From NCBI GenBank assembly GCA_963971225.1, contig OZ020267.1, positions 55,631,590 to 55,695,589 of the forward strand: a stretch of DNA of 64,000 nt, written 5' to 3'. The translations under genes and the position numbers were made by a program. Shown here piece after piece: positions 34,192 through 44,895 of this stretch. Each line of letters starts with the position of its first letter. Position 1 is the stretch's first letter. The DNA is from Melieria omissa. Taxonomy: Eukaryota > Arthropoda > Insecta > Diptera > Ulidiidae. Under the pieces are notes generated by a model, which saw only the letters and a list, made by a program, of their open reading frames with translations, made no database searches and was not told the origin of the DNA.

Positions 34192-37100
34192 ATGCGGTAC
34201 AAAGTGCATTTTCATGTAATTGCAGTGTGTAAGTGTTGAAAAATAATTATAAAAATATTTATATGAAATCAAAATCTGTAAGGAATAAAGTATCTGAAGC
34301 AAAGGTTATACGTTATGAAGTTAAAACTATTCGTGTTGCAAAATGTTGGACTCGTTTGAAATCGAATTGAATATTTAAATTGCTTGAGGGTCAGCAATTG
34401 TGTGAGGATTAATTAATTTTCTGGTTGTGCATAATAGAGTAGAAGCGCTTATCCTTTGTGGTAGAGTTATGACACCGTGCGACAGCATTTTTCACACTGG
34501 AAAAAATCCATATGGTCGTGAAACTAGAGACCAAACATAGTAATACTGCGTACCCGGTTTTTCATTTCTACATCCTTTGTCCTTTTAAAAGGACTTCAAA
34601 ATTTTGAGGGGGATAAAAAATAAAAAAAATATGAAAAATACTAAACCTCGTTAGAATATGGCGATATGTATATCAGATGAAAGAGAAAAGGCTCAATAAT
34701 TTAAATAAAACTGATTTTTTATCTATTTGTAAAACAAGGATATGAAAAAGGTCCTTTGAAAATTTTAATCCTTTATATCCTTGAAAATTTATCACAAATT
34801 TTCTTGAAAAGTAAGTATGTTAGAACCTAAAATCTCCTTGATCAATTGCCAAAATTTCATTACTCTAACTTTATTGGTTAGAAAGTTATTAAAAAAAAGG
34901 CGGAACCTGCAAGTCTACTGAAGTACAAAAATTCTATTCTCAATTTATTTGCGTATCAGTATTTTCAATAATAAATAGATACAAAATCAATTAAGCGAGA
35001 GTAATGAAATTTTGACACGTGATCAAGGAGATCTTGGGTTCTAACATACTTACTTTTTAAGATAATTCGTCAAAAATTTTCAAGGATATAAAGGATTAAA
35101 ATTTTCAAAGGACCGTTTTCATATCCTTTTTTTATAAATGGATAAAAAATCACTTTTATTTAAATTCTTGAGCCTTTTCTCTTTCATTTGATACACATAT
35201 CGCCAAATTCTAACGAGGTTTAGTATTTTTCATATTTTGTTTATTTTTTATACCCTTCAAAATTGTGAAGTCCTTTTAAAAGGACAAAGGATGTCGAAAT
35301 GAAAAACTGAGTACGCAGTATTACTATGTTTAGTCTTTAGTTTCACGCCCATATGGATTTTTTCCAGTGTGAAAAAGTTTTTTCATTTTTGTCGCACGGT
35401 GTTAACATATGTCAATGGTGACAGTGTGAAGGTTAAAAGGACTTTAAAATTTCAAAGGCATGTTTATTTCAAAAAATGATTTTAAAAATTGAGCGCATTG
35501 AAGAATAACAATGTGGGCATTAAATGAAAGAGAAAAATCCTTAGAATCATAGAAAATTTAATGTTTTGGTGCAAAAGGACGAAGAGGTATTGAAAATGCC
35601 CCTTTTAAACTTTATCCTTGAATATACTTGGAAATTTCCAAAGGTTTTTTTTTAATATATCTTGAGGACTAAAATGTACACTACCACATCCTTGAATTTC
35701 GGCCTTCTAACTTTATTAGTTTAATATATAAAAAATGTAATACTTCTCTTTCTAATACTTCTTTTTTGATTTTTGTCGCACGGTTTTATTTGACGTGCTG
35801 GTTTGTGGTTGGGATCATTAATCGGTTTTCTCCGCTTTGTAGCAATGATATATTGAAAAGGTCTGCAACTTGTCAAGGTTGCATTTTTGCATTCTATACA
35901 CTGACAAACATTGGAAAGACTCAATCCGACTGAAAGAGTTAACTTTCGCTATTTTGTTGCCATATGGCACATGCTACTTTTTGGACGTCTGCATCCTCTA
36001 TGGTTGCAAGAATACATTTTTTGTTGGTCCTTAGAATAGTTTGAAGTTTTAGGAAAAATACGAAATTGATAAACTGAATATTTAAGTTTAAAGAAGAGAA
36101 GTATACACGTTTTTTAATGGTATATCTTGACATAACAAGGAAGAAGAAGCAGAAAACTTTAGATAATTTTTTAATTTGACGTTTTCTTTCAATTTAGTTA
36201 CTTATTTACTTCTTATTTTGGCTAAAGTAAATGAAGAAATATTTAAATTTTCTTTATGCGGTAAAATTTTTATGTTTAAGTAATTATTACTTGTAACTGT
36301 AACGATGTGGTTACTCTCATAGAAAAACACTCTAAAATAAAAAAATTTTTGTGGAATGTTGCTAATATAACAAACCTACTAAACACCTAAAAGAAGGATT
36401 CTGTTCTAACTTCGTTATCTTGTCCTCTTCTGTACATGGTTATTGCTAGATGGGCCTGTAAAGATATAGATTCTCCATGGTAACTGGGTCCAACTCTGTC
36501 TCTTAAAAACCCCGTATCATCTTATTGTATCATCTCTGACTCGATACTTTATACGGCAAACCATTGAGTTCATCACTGCACTTTGCCTTTAGGGCCATGC
36601 TCCATCTATGGCGAATCTCGTTTGGCGTTGTCTGCAGGATTTGCAATATGAGGAAAAAGCAGTAATGATGCAACACTTTGGCTGCCTTCTTAAACGTCAG
36701 TTGCTTTGCAACAGTACAAAGCATCATGTTCGTAAACAAAAAATGCAACAGTGTTACAATGCATCGTGTTCGTGAACGCATCCAATGAGCAATCGATCGC
36801 ATCGGCATCACAAACTGCGCATCATTCTTATCGACGATGCATTGACATGAATTTCGCTGTTAATAGTTTCATTTCTGGAATTGATTTGACTTTCAGTATA
36901 CTGATAAATCAATTCTTCAGGACCTTTGGAACTTGTTATTATATTATGAAGAATCATACAAGAAATTATTATATGCTTAACTACAGGGTTTTCCAACAAG
37001 AGGTGCTATTTTGGTAAAGAAAAATGCAATTTTTTGAGATAAATGATCGGATGTTTATTTCATAATAAAGAGGAAGGTATGCCGTTAATAATGATAAACA

Positions 37101-39518
37101 ACATCAGCCAAATGGCCACCACGACCACGCTTACAGGACCATATCCTTTTCATGAAATTTTCCATAACCAAATCGCAAAGTGGCTGCCCTATGTCCTCGA
37201 TAGCCACACGAATTCTATCTTTGAGGTCTTGAATCGACGCTGGGCTGTTGGCGTACACCTTATGCTTCACGTGGCCCCAAAGGAAGAAGTCGCAAGGTGT
37301 TAAATCACAAGATCTCGGTGGCCAATTGTGATCACCTCTTCCAGAGATAACACGGTCCGGAAACTTTTCCCGTAAAAGAGCAATGGTTTCGTTGCTTGTG
37401 TGGCACGTAGCGCCGTCTTGTTGAAAGTAAACGTTGTCCAGATCAATACCATCCAACTCCGACCATAAAAAATCATTAATCATCTCTCGATAGCGCAATC
37501 CATTCACCGTAACTGTTGATCCAACCTCATTTTCGAAAAAGTAAGGCCCAATGACCCCGCCGGACCATAAACCGCACCAAACAGTCACACGTAGAGGATG
37601 GAGAAGCTTCCCAACAATAACTCTTGGGTTTTCCGAGCCCCAGATGCGACAATTTTGCTTGTTGACGTAGCAACCGAGGTGGAAATGGGTCTCATCAGTC
37701 AAGATGATTTTTCGATGGAATTCCGGATCATTTTCATGCATTTCAAGGACCCAATCAGCAAAGACACGACGTTGTTGATGATCGGTCGGCTTGAGTTCTT
37801 GTGTTAACTGAACTTTATAAGCCTTGAGACCCAAGTCTTTATGCTAAATACGGTGTAATGACGTTTTTGGAATGCCCAATTCCAAAGAACGACGAGGAAT
37901 CGACAAACCTGGGTTTGCTTCAACACTTTGGGCTACAGCAGCAATATTCTCAGTTATTCTTGAGCGACGTGCACGGGTTTTATTCTTCACATCACTAACT
38001 TGTCCCAACAGCTCGAATTTTTCCACCAATTTCTGTATTGCGGTCCGACAAGGTGCTTCACGACGACCCAAAAATGCTTTAGTTTTGCGAACTGTGACTG
38101 CAAGATTTTCACCATTTTTGTAGTGAATTTTAAACATTTCAATGCGTTATTGAATCTTACATCGTTCCATTTTTAGTAATGGCGTAGTTTCTACTTGTCT
38201 AATGTCAAAGAATAAAAGCTTCAAAAGTGACAGCTACCAAAATACCGGGTGATTCAAAATAACACCTCTTGTTGGAAAACCCTGTAGTTTCCTGTTTTGT
38301 ACATCAATGTAATTTAAGATTCGAAATTTATTTTTTAAAATGCCAAAGACCTGCTCGACGCATACTCGCGTATTACTCAAAATAGTATTGAAAGTTTGCA
38401 ATATTAATATTGTTTCGCAGTCCCTTTTCGCTTTTGCTGTGCTTCTTTTTTGTGTTTTTGCTTGCATCAGAACCATTCGCAAACAAAGCAGTGCTAACAC
38501 ATAACGTCGCTTCAGAAAACAAATCACGTATGTCTTAATAGGCTCAATGGAACATGCGACATTCGTTTTCTGAGGCGACGATAAATGTATGCAATATATC
38601 ACGACTGCATACCCAACTGGCATCACGACAGTAGTGATAGAGCATCACTGCATTGCATAGGGATTTTTAAGAAGACAGCCTTTCTGTGTTTGCAACTGCA
38701 GGAGCGTCGACTTCGCACCTTGGGGTAGAGATTTCTGATTTTCAAAAATTCAGATCTACTCTTCTTCATCAAGAGATCGAATTGGTTTGCCTCGGATGGA
38801 GATTGATGGTACACTTTAACCTCAGAGTGGAAGTGTGTTCTTTTTCAGCAAACTCTCTTCCTTTTAACTAACCTAACAATATGAAACAGTTTACTGAATA
38901 CTGAAAACCGCGTTGTCATTTGTCACATTGCGAATTTTCTTTTTGTGATTTACTTATGTAAATAGAAAGTTTTAGACCACACCCTTAGCTACTTGTTAGT
39001 TGCCCTTTTACGTGTTTGTTATACATACGAGTATAAAATTTATATCATCATCAAGAAATCATCTTTTTTTTGCAGGCATTTTAATTTTCTTCATACACAT
39101 CCACGGCATATACGGTACGCTGTCCGCCAATGTGGAGCAGCTGGCCAACACCAGAGGCTACATTCTGGAGCCAATCGAACGACACGGCTACTCGATGCAG
39201 AAGAAACGTTCCATGCCCTGTGACTCCTGCGGGAATGAGTGTACCAACGCGTGTGGCACAAAGAATTTTCGGTATGTCTTCAGTGAATTTTCTTCACTTA
39301 AGTTAATTTTTTTCACTTCATTAATGTTGAATTCTCTGTGCAGAACTTGCTGTTTCAATTATCTGCGCAAACGCAACGATCCGAATGCCATGAAGCTAAT
39401 CACCAACAAGCGACTGATTGACTTCATACTGTTGCAGGGACACGCCATGTTTACGCTGAACGAACACAATCAGGAGGCAGATGGCGGCGGCGGTCAACTG
39501 CGCGGTGCGCTTGTTTAG
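34192..39518 (+). CDS. Trissin: trissin neuropeptide precursor, three exons
   Basis: Exons: 34192-34228, 39076-39271, 39344-39518; GT-AG and in phase; 135 aa. The 12-codon first exon and the second exon join at a Cys codon (T|GC) to make an uninterrupted signal peptide, MRYKVHFHVIAVCILIFF onward, cleaved probably near residues 26-30. A propeptide follows, then KKR (55-57). The mature peptide (58-85) has six cysteines at 61, 64, 68, 72, 80 and 81, in the trissin pattern CxxCxxxCxxxC(7)CC, and ends before RKR (86-88). A 47-residue C-terminal extension follows. Trissin binds the G-protein-coupled receptor TrissinR and affects feeding in Drosophila; that is family knowledge. The second intron is 72 nt, a multiple of three and free of stops. 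Intron 1 (34229-39075) is packed with transposon remnants. Confidence 0.93.
34472..35402. mobile_element. 931-bp foldback element with about 390-bp arms
   Basis: Ends are ACACCGTGCGAC and GTCGCACGGTGT. The two arms pair along almost their whole length: 'ATCCATATGG', 'TTTTAAAAGGAC', 'AGAATATGGCGATATGTAT', 'TAAGTATGTTAGAACC' and 'CTCCTTGATCA' all reappear inverted on the right. The central loop is about 34875-34990. No transposase. It lies in trissin intron 1 and is transcribed with it, so its RNA could form a long hairpin. It belongs to the family also seen at 6508-6868, 35386-35790 and about 62160-62350. Confidence 0.85.
35403..35790. mobile_element. second, partial copy of the foldback family
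   Basis: Contains the family phrases 'AAAAGGACTTTAAAATTTC' (about 35438), 'GGGCATTAAATGAAAGAGAA' (about 35515) and a terminal 'TTTTTGTCGCACGG' (about 35772), in the same relative order as one arm of the adjacent palindrome. It abuts that palindrome at GTCGCACGGTGTTAAC. Confidence 0.55.
35939..36280. repeat. diverged second copy of the TTAA-element left part
   Basis: Matches 3559-3860: shared 'TTTCGCTATTTTGTTGCCAT', 'GGTCCTTAGAATAGTTTGAA', 'AACTGAATATTTAAGTTT', 'TTTGACGTTTTCTTTCAATT' and 'AAGTAAATGAAGAAATA'. It begins with TTAACTTTCGC, so TTAA is retained but the CCC is lost. It carries a 42-bp segment absent from copy 1. Lies in trissin intron 1. Confidence 0.75.
36760..38860 (-). pseudogene. 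PIF/Harbinger transposase remnant, split by a mariner
   Basis: On the minus strand 38626-38285 reads 'NTRVCVEQVFGILKNKFRIL', the conserved nuclease block of Harbinger transposases. After the mariner, 36981 onward reads 'VKHIIISCMILHN', the block that normally follows it. Removing the mariner and one TA makes the two parts continue in one frame ('NRKL' then 'VKHII'). Upstream (38626-38860) and downstream parts have stops and frameshifts, so the gene is dead. The DDE residues cannot all be located. Bases 36281-36760 show no other feature. Confidence 0.8.
36984..38284 (-). mobile_element. near-complete mariner-family transposon, 1301 bp
   Basis: Terminal repeats CAGGGTTTTCCAACAAGAGG are paired over about 30 bp with one mismatch, flanked by a TA duplication. 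The transposase frame runs from 38137 to 37085 on the minus strand, about 350 codons. The N-terminal half has two helix-turn-helix regions; the catalytic half has 'ILTDETHF', 'YFQQDGATCH' and 'CDLTPCDFFLWG'. A single in-frame TAG (37843-37841) separates the halves; otherwise the frame is open. The stop truncates the product to 97 residues, so this copy cannot make a whole enzyme, but it is young. It is inserted in a Harbinger remnant in trissin intron 1. Confidence 0.93.
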
Positions 39519-39623
39519 GACTTCAATGGTTAATGGTTTTTGATTTTTGGCACAGCTACAAATATTCAAATGCAAAACTCAGAGCTACAAAGTTTGTGTT
39601 TGAGATATGAATTTCGAATTATA

Positions 39624-39636
39624 AATAAACAATAAA
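39624..39636 (+). terminator. trissin polyadenylation signals
   Basis: Two AATAAA hexamers, 39624-39629 and 39631-39636, lie 106 and 113 bases after the trissin stop codon. A third AATAAA is at about 39659. Confidence 0.6.
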
Positions 39637-39659
39637 AGTACATAAGGCAAATGCTTCAA

Positions 39660-41580
39660 TAAAGCACACGACACAGTGACTGTGCAATGCGAATGAATAT
39701 TATTAAGAAAACATTTGGACTCAGAGACAAATGCGGGATTTTAGATTTTTTTAGAATCGAAAGCAAAGGAATTCCATGCCTTTTCTATGTATAACTCGTT
39801 TGAAATTCTCTTAGAACTTCTTTTTAGTTGTGAAGATTTGAGGTTTTCTTAGTTCCCTCTCCGCTATTTAAATTTGAAATTCTTTTGGTACCTGCTTTTA
39901 AATTTATCTGGAACCCATGATAAGCAAAATGGCTCTACTACCTTTGCCTGTAGGCAAAGGAGCTCTGAAATATTTCTTTGCATCACCGTTTAAATTTACC
40001 GAAAATGGCTTAACCCATTAAGCCCTGAATGGACAAAAAATCAGGCAGGTTTTCAGCTTGTTTTCTTCCTCGTTAATAGTCCCGGAAAAAACTTCAGTTC
40101 AGCACTTTTTTCCTAGACTGAGTGAATTCCAAGAAAAAATGCATGTCTGTTTCGATACAGATTTTGTTGTTCAACCGCCATTTTGAGCTTGAGAAATTGC
40201 TCAAACTCAGGTCTGAACGATTTATTTCTATTGGTGAACATCCTATGCCACGTTTCCAAGCAAAAAAAAGCTATGGGCTGCTTTCCTATCGGAATTTCGG
40301 ATTTAAAAATTTTTAGTACCGCGAAAATTGCAATTTTCGGTGAAAAAACGTTAATAACTTTTCAAATATTAATTTTGGCGGAATTTCATTGGCATATTCG
40401 GAAAGAGCACTAAATTCTACATTGGATAAGGTGGTTTCCGGGACTATTAACAAGGAAGAAAACAAGCTGAAAACGTGCCTGATTTTTTGTCCATTCAGGG
40501 CTTAATGGGTTAAAGTTCTCTTAGAACTAACGCTTAATTTTCGTTGGAACCTGTATACAAAGGAACTCAAAGGCAAATGCTAAACTTGAGAGTTCTTTAG
40601 GATCGGAAGCAAAGGAACTCTATGTATTTTCTATGTATAACTTGCTTGAAATTCTTTTAGGACCTGTTTTCACTTAATTTTTGTATTTTTTCTCTTTTTA
40701 TAACACTTTTTAAATGCATGCAATGAAAACGATTTGAAGTTTTATTAGTTCTTTCTGGAACCTGTGTGAAACTACACCGGTTCCACTATTTATGACTATT
40801 TAAAGTCTCGGCTATGGTTTGAAGTTTTTCTACGGTTCCATCTTTTAAATTTCTCTGAAACCTATGATAAGCAAAAGAGCTTTACTACTCTGCCTCTAGA
40901 AACCAAAGCAGTTCTGATATCTTTCTTTGCATCAACAGTTAAGCTTCCCGAAATGGTTTAAAGTTCTTTTAGAACTCCTCTTAGATTCTTTGGAACCTGT
41001 GGTTGATAAAGGAACTCGATACTTCTTGTAACTCTCTTCGTATTACACTTTAAAATCTTCAAATAGTTTACAGCTGTCTTAGAATTTTCTCTATGTACTA
41101 TTTGGAATCTGTGGTGAACAAAAGGATCTATTTCCCTCCTTAAAATTTCAGAAAAGATTTTAAAATTGTTTTAGTACCATATCTTAGTTTTCTCAGAAAG
41201 TTATAATGTTCCTCCCTCTCTCTTTTTTAATCACACTTTTAATGTTTTTTAATGGTTTAAAGTTCTTCTAACGCATTCCAACTCTTTTCGAATCTTCAAA
41301 TGGTTTACAACTCTCTTAGAACTTTCTTTAAGTTCTATCTGGAATATGTGGTAAACAAAGAGATCTATTTCCTCTCTTTAAACTTATCTTAGTTTTCAAA
41401 GGAACCCATAATGTTCCTCCCTTTCCCTTTTTCATCACACTTTTAAGTATTTTAATACTTTGAGCTTCTTTTAACTCTTTATTCTCATTGAAAGATGTGC
41501 TAAGAATCGCTTTATATCATTGCTCCCCTAGTTTAAAGTTCTCTTAGATCAGAACAATCATTGAGGTATTCTGATTTTGT
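39660..41580. repeat. degenerate tandem repeat between trissin and Rh6
   Basis: Units of roughly 200-260 bp are built from the phrases 'GGTTTAAAGTTCT', 'CTTAGAACT', 'TTTGGAACCTGTGGT', 'AACAAAGGAACTC' and 'TTTCTTTGCATCA'. Examples start near 39765, 40515, 40960, 41065 and 41290. They have diverged strongly, with indels. No coding potential. A TTAA-flanked palindromic element (40014-40509) is inserted into one unit. Confidence 0.65.
40010..40513. mobile_element. TTAA-flanked palindromic MITE (piggyBac-like)
   Basis: Reads TTAA-CCCATTAAGCCCTGAATGG on the left and CCATTCAGGGCTTAATGGG-TTAA on the right. The inverted repeat extends through 'GACAAAAAATCAGGC' and 'TTTTCAGCTTGTTTTCTTCC', with an offset 'GTTAATAGTCCCGG'; each arm is about 75 bp. 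The body (496 bp) is non-coding. The TTAA duplication and CCC start fit piggyBac-type target choice, but no piggyBac enzyme is present. Confidence 0.8.
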
Positions 41581-41589
41581 ATCAATTGC

Positions 41590-41595
41590 TTTATT
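41590..41595 (-). terminator. candidate Rh6 polyadenylation signal
   Basis: AATAAA on the minus strand about 289 bases downstream of the Rh6 stop codon; first canonical hexamer found in that direction. Confidence 0.4.
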
Positions 41596-41883
41596 GTATT
41601 TGTTATTTTCTTTCATAGTGTTTTTTTTTTGTATTTTTTTGCATTGCAGTTACTTTTTCAAGTATTTTGTCAATAAACTGGACTTGATTCTGCTTCACGA
41701 TTATTAAGTAAAATGAAATATATTCAAAAAAAATCAAAACACAAAATCAAGTCGAGCTTCACATTGTCGTCGGAGGATTGGTGCAAACTCCTCAAATCTG
41801 ATTTGCATGGAATCTGCCCAGTGCATAGGTATTCAGTCGTCGTCGTTGTCGTCATTATTTGCAGGTTCAATGAGTTTTGTTGT

Positions 41884-44673
41884 TTATGCTGTGGATTCGC
41901 TGACCTCCGTTGTTGCCTGCGTTCGCACATCCGCACCCGCATCGTCCTTTCCGCATTGCAAGCAGGGCAGCTTTTCGCGCAACACTTGTTTGTACTTCGG
42001 ATGACTGTCGGAGTGTCGAGTTGAGTTATTACAGTTGAACACTCATTTAGTGTGATTATGTGATGAGCAGTGCTTACCTCAACCCGTAGACAATTGGATT
42101 GCAGACAGAATTCGCTTTGGCAAAGACTGAGCCGCAAATGGTGCCGAGCGGCGACAGATGCATCGACTCAAAGATGCCCGCATAGTTGATGATCGTGTAC
42201 GGTGTCCAGGCGAGGAACCACAGCGTTATGGTGACCAGTGCCACTTTGGCCAACTTAATCTCCACCGATTTGCCTTTGTCCGCCTCGCTAATACGCAACG
42301 ATGCGACATTCATTTTCTTTGCCTGATCGCGCATTGCCTTCTCGTGGGTGAGTACGGCCTTCAAGTATGGAACAGAAATTTGGAAGAAATTTATAAGGAA
42401 ATCGGAATAGAAAAGATAGATGGGAATAAAGGTTCAAGGGTCACAAAATATCTCTTTTAAGATAAAAATGTATTCTTGGCTACTTTTGAAGTTGAATATT
42501 TATTCCAAGCCAACTTTTTTCTCTTTATCTGTCTGTGTAAAAATTCTTTTATTTAATAAACTACGAGCAACTTTCAAAGAAAATAATATTGAATGAAATC
42601 TATTATATGGATCCTGAGATCAACTTTCAAAGAAAATAATATTGGATGAAGTCTGTCACATGGATCCTGAGATCAATAATTACACATTGGTTGGCATATC
42701 TTTGCAGACCCATTGGAACAATTAAGATGATTAAGAACTTTCTATTGATGACCAGCAAAAAATACCAAGAAAAAAGAGTTGACGATGTTTTTGGACAAGG
42801 TGTGAAATTATGGATTGGAATATCTCTTCCAGATATTGAAGTTTTCCTAGTCTTCTGCATTGGCCAAATTTTGGTAACTCTTAGCGTCAGGTCTGGGTCA
42901 AATGACTAAGAAGTTTCCTGTTTTCAGGAGGGCCGAGAGTTGAGATTCGAGGAGTTGAGATTTCTACAACTGAAGTAACTCCTTTGTGATCTACTGAAGC
43001 TTGTCTGGTCCTTTGGTTCTCTTCACCAACCTTACTGAAAAATCTCTTTTAGTGACCAACAGAAGAACCCATAATAAAGTGTTCGGGGATGAACAAGATA
43101 CAAGATGAGCAATTGAAGGAACACCTTTTTAAGCTACTGAAGTTTTCCTAGCAGAGTAGAGCTTGTCTCATCTTCTTAATGAATCAAGTTCTAGGTTCTA
43201 GTTCTGAAGTTTTCCTAGTATTCTTATTTAACGAAATTCTAGTGAAGATTGTCTCATCTTCTTGATGAACTAAGTTCTAGGTAATCTTGGTAAGTAGTTT
43301 CTTAGGCTACTTAAGTTCTCCTAGTATTCTTATTTTACGAAGTTCTAATGAAGATTGTCTCATCTTCTTAAGGAACTAAGTTCTTGGTAAATCTCATTAT
43401 TGGCTATTGCAAGCATACCCGCCGTACAGGTCTCACACCATTGAAACTTTTCTCTGCGTTGCCATTGTTGCATAGTTGATAAATCCTTTAAAACACTAAC
43501 CTAACCTAATCTTTACCATCATTTTGAATACACCATTTACTGCAACTTTAGGTTAAGTTAGATAGGAAAGAGAGTATGCGACCCAGAGGCTGCACTTCCA
43601 CTCGGAGGCCAAAATGGCCCATTGTGAATCCCTTCTTGGAAAGTTCTGGAGCTAACCAAAGGCTCTCATTCCGGGGCAAACCAGTTTCACCTCTTGATGA
43701 AGGAGAGTAGATCCGAAATTTCAACTCTTGCCAAGTCTGTCAGGAACCTTGACCCCCAGGGTGCGAAGACAGCATTCCTGCAGAGCCGGGCAGTAACACA
43801 GGTATTATTGGATCGTTTCCACTTCTTCTTAAGTTCCACAGCTTCTGCAGACATTACTGGACGAGATGCATCTTTCATTTAGCCCGATTTTACCACTGAC
43901 TGCAACGACGCGTTTTGCTGCCTCTCCGTCGAACCAACTTACGAGTTCATATCACTAAACCCTACCTTCATGATGTGCCAGTACGAGAAAACAATCGTCG
44001 ACAACGGCGTCATGTACACCCACATCGAGTAGACAATAATGTACGATCGATTCCACCAGTCCTTGGCAAAGTAGTCCGTACCGCATGCGGTCATGTTACC
44101 CTCCGGCACGTAGCGATTCCAGCCGATCATTGGCAGCGTGGCCCAAATGCCGCAGATGCACCAAACGAATGCCAATCGCATTACGGCGGCTGTTGTGGTG
44201 AGCGGTTTGCGTGCCAGACCCTTGACGATCACGCAGTAGCGATCGTATGCGATCAGCGTCATTGACCATATGGAGACGCAGCCGAACAGCGAACCGCACA
44301 GGCCGTACAGTTCGCACAGGAACGGCCCCATTATCCAGGTGCCGTAGAAGCCGTTCAGCACCACCGGGGGAAACATGGTGAACATCATCATGAAATCGGA
44401 GAAGGCCAGATTCACAACGAAAATGTTGGACGGTGTACGCAGCGAGCGGGACGAGGTGAAAATGTAGATCACAATGAAATTGCCCGCGAGCGACATGATG
44501 CCCAGTACGGTGATGACGAAGCCGATAATCTGAAACCAAATGGGCTCCATCGGCGGCCACTTGTACCAGTACGGATCGACCATGTGGTAGATTTCGGCGG
44601 GCACACTTTCCGCAAGGCTGATGTTGCGGCCATCGCGTAAAAATTGAAATTTCGCCGGTTGCCACGAGACCAT
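41884..44673 (-). CDS. Rh6: rhodopsin Rh6, three exons
   Basis: Exons: 44673-43966, 42358-42078, 42004-41884; GT-AG and in phase; 369 aa, the length I recall for Drosophila Rh6. The N-terminus ([20 protein letters not shown]) has a glycosylation site NIS. Seven membrane segments follow, with DRY at 144-146, the disulphide Cys120, and the retinal-binding Lys317 in '[13 protein letters not shown]'. The protein resembles Rh6 more than Rh1 or Rh2 across most residues. Rh6 is the green-sensitive opsin of yellow-type R8 photoreceptors, coupling to Gq and phospholipase C in rhabdomeres. The last exon encodes the cytoplasmic tail with 'PCLQCGKDD'. Intron 1 is 1.6 kb and contains tandem repeats. All functional residues look intact. 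It is convergent with trissin. Confidence 0.96.
42560..43420. repeat. tandem duplications inside Rh6 intron 1
   Basis: A near-perfect duplication of about 57 bp covers 42568-42676 ('AACTTTCAAAGAAAATAATATT' shortened here, ending 'ATGGATCCTGAGATCAA'). A second array at about 43132-43400 has three units of roughly 105 bp with 'TTTTCCTAGTATTCTTATTT', 'GATTGTCTCATCTTCTT' and 'GAACTAAGTTCTAGG'. Bases 43500-43890 carry a TTAGG-repeat-family fragment ('AAAATGGCCCATTGTGAATC'). Confidence 0.7.
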
Positions 44674-44895
44674 TGTCGTGCGGACGCTGAACTAGACTGT
44701 CGTCTGGACAGTTGACTGGAATTGACGCTGAGTTTTCACAATGCTATTTCGACAGATGTGCCATCGCTCGGTACGGCGACACGTTGCGCGTTGCAATACT
44801 TAACGTCAGCTGCTGCCTGCGACTTTCACTGGGAACGACTGCGAGTGCTCGAGCGGGAAGCGCGTTTTTGCGGCCAGCTCGCCGGGCGACTATGA

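Noticed and set aside
34472..35402. Assembly artefact (false inverted duplication)
   Set aside because: The arms differ by many scattered substitutions and small indels, and related fragments occur elsewhere, which fits an old foldback element rather than a misassembly.
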